From positions 496,001 through 560,000 of the forward strand of contig NZ_VUYQ01000003.1 of NCBI RefSeq assembly GCF_008711155.1: 64,000 nucleotides of DNA, in the 5' to 3' direction. This stretch comes from Dechloromonas sp. CZR5 (GTDB lineage: Bacteria > Pseudomonadota > Gammaproteobacteria > Burkholderiales > Rhodocyclaceae). This document shows, piece by piece, positions 61,339 through 64,000 of the stretch. Position 1 is the stretch's first letter; each line of letters begins with the position of its first letter. The translations under genes and the position numbers were made by a program. The notes beneath the pieces are model-generated. The model was given only the letters and a program-made list of their open reading frames with translations. It made no database searches and was not told the origin of the DNA.

Positions 61339-62196
61339 ATGTCCGAGTTTGCATTTGACGTTTCCCTACAAGATTTCGAAGCCAAAGTCCTCGTCCAGGC
61401 GGATACCGTGCCAGTCGTCGTCGATTTCTGGGCACCATGGTGCGAACCGTGCAAGGTGCTGAAGCCGATGCTGGAGAAGCTCGCCGAGGAATACAAGGGC
61501 CGCTTCATCCTGGCCAAGGTCAACTCCGACGAGAACCCGGAACTGGCCCAGCACTTCGGCGTGCGCAGCATTCCGTCGGTCAAGGTGCTTTTCCAGGGCC
61601 AATTGGTCGACGAATTCAACGGCGCCATTCCGGAAAGCCAGATTCGCGCCTTCCTTGACCGAATCGCTCTGCCGGAAGGCCCCGAACAGATCAATCTGCG
61701 CGAGCAGGCTGCCGCCCTTGTCGCCGAAGGCAAGCTGGAAGAAGCACTGGCAGTGCTGGTGCAGGCCAGCCAGGCCAATCCCCAGGATCAGGCGATTCAG
61801 CTCGATGCCGTCGATGTCTTGATGCAACTCGGCCGCAATGACGAAGCGAAGCAGCTGCTGGGCGGCGAATACGCCAACGAACCCGATCGCGCCAATGCCC
61901 TGCGTGCCCGCCTCGCGCTGCTTGATGGCGCCGCCGATACAGCGCCGCTGGAAGCCAAGCTGGAAGCCAACCCAGACGATCACGCCACCCGCCTCGAACT
62001 ATCGAAGGCCTACGCCGCCCAGAGCCGCTTCCGCGAAGCGCTGGAGGCAGCCCTCGAAGTTGCTCGCCGCGACCGCTTCTTCAACGAAGGTGCTGCCCGC
62101 AAGGCCATCCTGGCCCTCTTCGAAGCGCTTTCCGGCGAACAGTATGACGATCTGGTCCGCGAATTCCGTCGCAAGCTGTCCGCTACCCTGAACTGA
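61339..62196 (+). CDS. cnoX: Thioredoxin-TPR chaperone, CnoX/YbbN-like
   Basis: A 285-residue protein: a thioredoxin domain with WCEPC (Cys 35 and 38) in residues 1-110 and TPR repeats after that. The active site is intact, unlike E. coli YbbN. It guards proteins against chlorine/oxidative stress and works with GroEL. It follows the ketosynthase cluster by 18 bases but looks like a separate gene. Confidence 0.85.
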   Translation: MSEFAFDVSLQDFEAKVLVQADTVPVVVDFWAPWCEPCKVLKPMLEKLAEEYKGRFILAKVNSDENPELAQHFGVRSIPSVKVLFQGQLVDEFNGAIPESQIRAFLDRIALPEGPEQINLREQAAALVAEGKLEEALAVLVQASQANPQDQAIQLDAVDVLMQLGRNDEAKQLLGGEYANEPDRANALRARLALLDGAADTAPLEAKLEANPDDHATRLELSKAYAAQSRFREALEAALEVARRDRFFNEGAARKAILALFEALSGEQYDDLVREFRRKLSATLN

Positions 62197-62220
62197 TTTC
62201 GCCCGGCCAAGGCATCGGCA

Positions 62221-63120
62221 GTGCAGCTGTTCTACACCGATGTCTTCGTCCTGCCGCTGCCGTCCGGCCATCGTTTCCCGATGGAAAAATATTCCCGGCT
62301 GCGCGAAAGCCTGCTCGCCAGCGGCGAATTCAGCGCAGCGGATTTCCACCTGCCGCATGCCGCGACCGACGAGGAATTGGGGCGGGCCCACGATTTCGCC
62401 TATATCGAGGCCATCACCAACGGCCAGCTGCCGGACAAAGCCCTGAAGGCCATCGGGTTTCCGTGGAGCGCCGGCATGGTCGAACGTTCCCGCCGCTCGG
62501 CTGGAGCCACCATCTGCGCCTGCCGCGCAGCGCTGCTAGATGGCGTTTCAGCCAATCTGGCGGGCGGCACCCACCATGCCTTCCGCGACCGTGGCGAAGG
62601 TTTTTGTGTCTTCAACGATGCCGCCGTTGCCGCCCGCACCATGCAGGCCGAGGGCAAAGCACAGCGTGTGCTGATCGTCGATTGCGACGTCCATCAGGGC
62701 AACGGCACGGCCAGCATCCTGCGCAACGACGACAGCGTTTTCACCTTCTCGATGCACGGCGCCCGCAACTTCCCCTTCGACAAGGAGGAAAGCGACCTCG
62801 ACATCGAACTGCCGGATGGCTGCACCGATGACGCCTACCTGCTGCGCCTCGACGAGGGGCTGAATACCGCCTTCGACCTGGCGCGCCCCGACCTCGTCAT
62901 CTACCTGGCTGGCGCCGACCCCTATCACGACGATCGCCTGGGGCGCCTCGCCTTGACTTTCGAAGGACTGGAAGAACGGGATCGCCGCGTATTCTCCCGT
63001 TGCCGCGCCGAGGGCGTAGCGGTCGCCATCGCCATGGCGGGTGGCTATGCCCGCCAGATCGACGACACGGTGCGGATTCATGCATCGACCATCCGTCATG
63101 CCAAACGCACTTGGGGATAG
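62221..63120 (+). CDS. Histone-deacetylase-family hydrolase
   Basis: A 299-residue zinc amidohydrolase. GGTHHAF, the VDCDVHQGNG zinc-binding segment and AGADPYHDD are the HDAC/acetylpolyamine hydrolase marks. It should remove acyl groups from lysine, polyamines or similar amines. The start is GTG 62221. The true substrate is unknown. Confidence 0.85.
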   Translation: MQLFYTDVFVLPLPSGHRFPMEKYSRLRESLLASGEFSAADFHLPHAATDEELGRAHDFAYIEAITNGQLPDKALKAIGFPWSAGMVERSRRSAGATICACRAALLDGVSANLAGGTHHAFRDRGEGFCVFNDAAVAARTMQAEGKAQRVLIVDCDVHQGNGTASILRNDDSVFTFSMHGARNFPFDKEESDLDIELPDGCTDDAYLLRLDEGLNTAFDLARPDLVIYLAGADPYHDDRLGRLALTFEGLEERDRRVFSRCRAEGVAVAIAMAGGYARQIDDTVRIHASTIRHAKRTWG

Positions 63121-63129
63121 AATCCGGGC

Positions 63130-64000
63130 ATGACTTCCGATGCCCTCTATCGCTCGCCGGCGCTACGCCAGTTCGAAGCCCGGCATGCCGACCTGCCGCT
63201 CATGCAGAGAGCGGGTGCCGCAGCTGCCGACTGGGCCGGTCAACTGGCGAGTACCAGGAACCGTCCGATACTGGTTCTGGCCGGGCCCGGAAACAACGGG
63301 GGCGACGCACTGGAAATGGCCCGCCTGCTCCGCCAGCGCTTCTTCGACGTGTGCGTCGCCTTTGCCGCAAACCCTGAGCGCCTGCCCGACGATGCACTGG
63401 CTGCCTACAGGCGCTTCACGGATGAAGGTGGAACAACGTGCGACGAAATACCGACTGACCGGCACTGGTCGCTGATCGTCGATGGCCTGTTCGGAATCGG
63501 GCTGGCCCGCGCGCCCGAAGGGCTGTACGCCGCCTGGATAGCATCCGCCAATCGACTGGCCGAGCGCGATGCCTGCCCCCTGCTGGCACTTGACTGCCCT
63601 TCCGGGCTGAATGCCGACACCGGGATCGGCCATGCCCCTTGTATCGAGGCCAGCCATACCCTGAGCTTCATCGCCGACAAGCCGGGCCTGCACACCGGCG
63701 ACGGTCCGGATCACTGCGGCGAAATCCGTGTCGCCAGCCTCGATCTCGATGCGCCTGCGGAAGCGACACCCGATGGCTACCTTCTGCATCGCGGTCACTT
63801 TGCCGACCGTCTCCGGCCGCGTCGCCTGAATACCCACAAAGGCAGTTTCGGTAGTGCCGGCATTCTTGGCGGCGGCAAGTCCATGGTCGGCGCCATTTTC
63901 CTCGCCGGACGAGCAGCCCTCAAACTGGGGGCGGGCCGCGTCTACCTCGGCATGCTCGATTCCGACGCCCCGGCCGTTGACCTGCAGCAGCCTGAATTGA
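63130..64000 (+). CDS. nnr: NAD(P)HX epimerase/dehydratase, 3' part outside the window
   Basis: Residues 1-290 of a bifunctional YjeF-type enzyme. The N-terminal epimerase part has VLAGPGNNGGDALEMARLL and DGLFGIGLARAP; the C-terminal dehydratase part begins with KGSFGSAGILGGGKSMVGA. It repairs hydrated NAD(P)H. The frame is open to the last base, so the gene is truncated by the window edge. Starts at ATG 63130. Confidence 0.9.
   Translation, partial: MTSDALYRSPALRQFEARHADLPLMQRAGAAAADWAGQLASTRNRPILVLAGPGNNGGDALEMARLLRQRFFDVCVAFAANPERLPDDALAAYRRFTDEGGTTCDEIPTDRHWSLIVDGLFGIGLARAPEGLYAAWIASANRLAERDACPLLALDCPSGLNADTGIGHAPCIEASHTLSFIADKPGLHTGDGPDHCGEIRVASLDLDAPAEATPDGYLLHRGHFADRLRPRRLNTHKGSFGSAGILGGGKSMVGAIFLAGRAALKLGAGRVYLGMLDSDAPAVDLQQPEL

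Overview
The window looks like a chromosomal segment of a betaproteobacterium, most likely Rhodocyclaceae (Dechloromonas/Azonexus-like). This is inferred from the high GC, the gene order (pqi, ligA-zipA-smc, dapC-dapD-pilU-dapE-prmB, tig-clpP-clpX-lon-hupB, eno-kdsA-pyrG), the presence of acetoacetyl-CoA reductase for polyhydroxybutyrate, a hemerythrin, and a small ketosynthase/ACP cluster. No 16S gene or database comparison was available, so genus is a guess.

Region by region: 1-12.2 kb is a dense minus-strand block (pqiA-pqiA-pqiB, an RRM-like small protein, a methylthioinosine/purine phosphorylase, a methyltransferase, hpt, galU, ligA, zipA, smc), mostly with overlapping start/stop codons. 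12.3-20.3 kb is mainly plus-strand: a deaminase, two small unknowns and a hemerythrin, then the lysine/peptidoglycan dap genes with a PilU-type ATPase between dapD and dapE, followed by prmB and a spermidine-synthase-like protein. 20.3-28.4 kb holds pepD, tRNA-His, trigger factor, ClpP, ClpX, Lon (with a clear heat-shock promoter), HU-beta and tRNA-Val: a protein-quality-control block.

28.66-43.43 kb is an integrated phage-derived element, about 14.8 kb, lying inside the 5' end of mutS. A 23-bp direct repeat with one mismatch marks the two ends. The left copy still carries the original mutS start (28634), and the right copy continues into the full mutS frame, which now has an N-terminus and leader supplied by the element. 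The element has a minus-strand operon (Cro-like regulator, replication-type DUF1376 and DUF6475 proteins, DUF1064 nuclease, small terminase, metalloprotease-like protein, a large polyvalent protein) and a plus-strand operon (small proteins, RecT, YqaJ-type exonuclease, RdgC). Both start from TTGACT promoters overlapped by the same inverted repeat. No large terminase, portal, capsid or lysis genes are seen. The integrase and rdgC genes are both cut at one junction near 42341, so the element is probably locked in place.

43.4-53.5 kb is mutS, a secreted metallophosphoesterase, phaB/phbB, an SlyD-type isomerase, a BCP peroxiredoxin, ftsB, eno, a DUF1330 protein, kdsA and pyrG. 53.7-61.3 kb is a compact nine-gene biosynthesis/export cluster: a flavodoxin-fold DarA-like protein, a DarB-like KAS III enzyme, an unknown, a BtrH_N-domain protein, an ABC ATPase and permease, an ACP, and two KS-fold proteins, one of them lacking a usual catalytic histidine. 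It resembles dialkylresorcinol/aryl-polyene type pathways but lacks several of their expected parts, and is the best candidate here for an uncharacterised pathway. 61.3-64 kb holds a CnoX/YbbN-like thioredoxin, a deacetylase-family protein and the start of a YjeF-type NAD(P)HX repair enzyme cut by the window edge.
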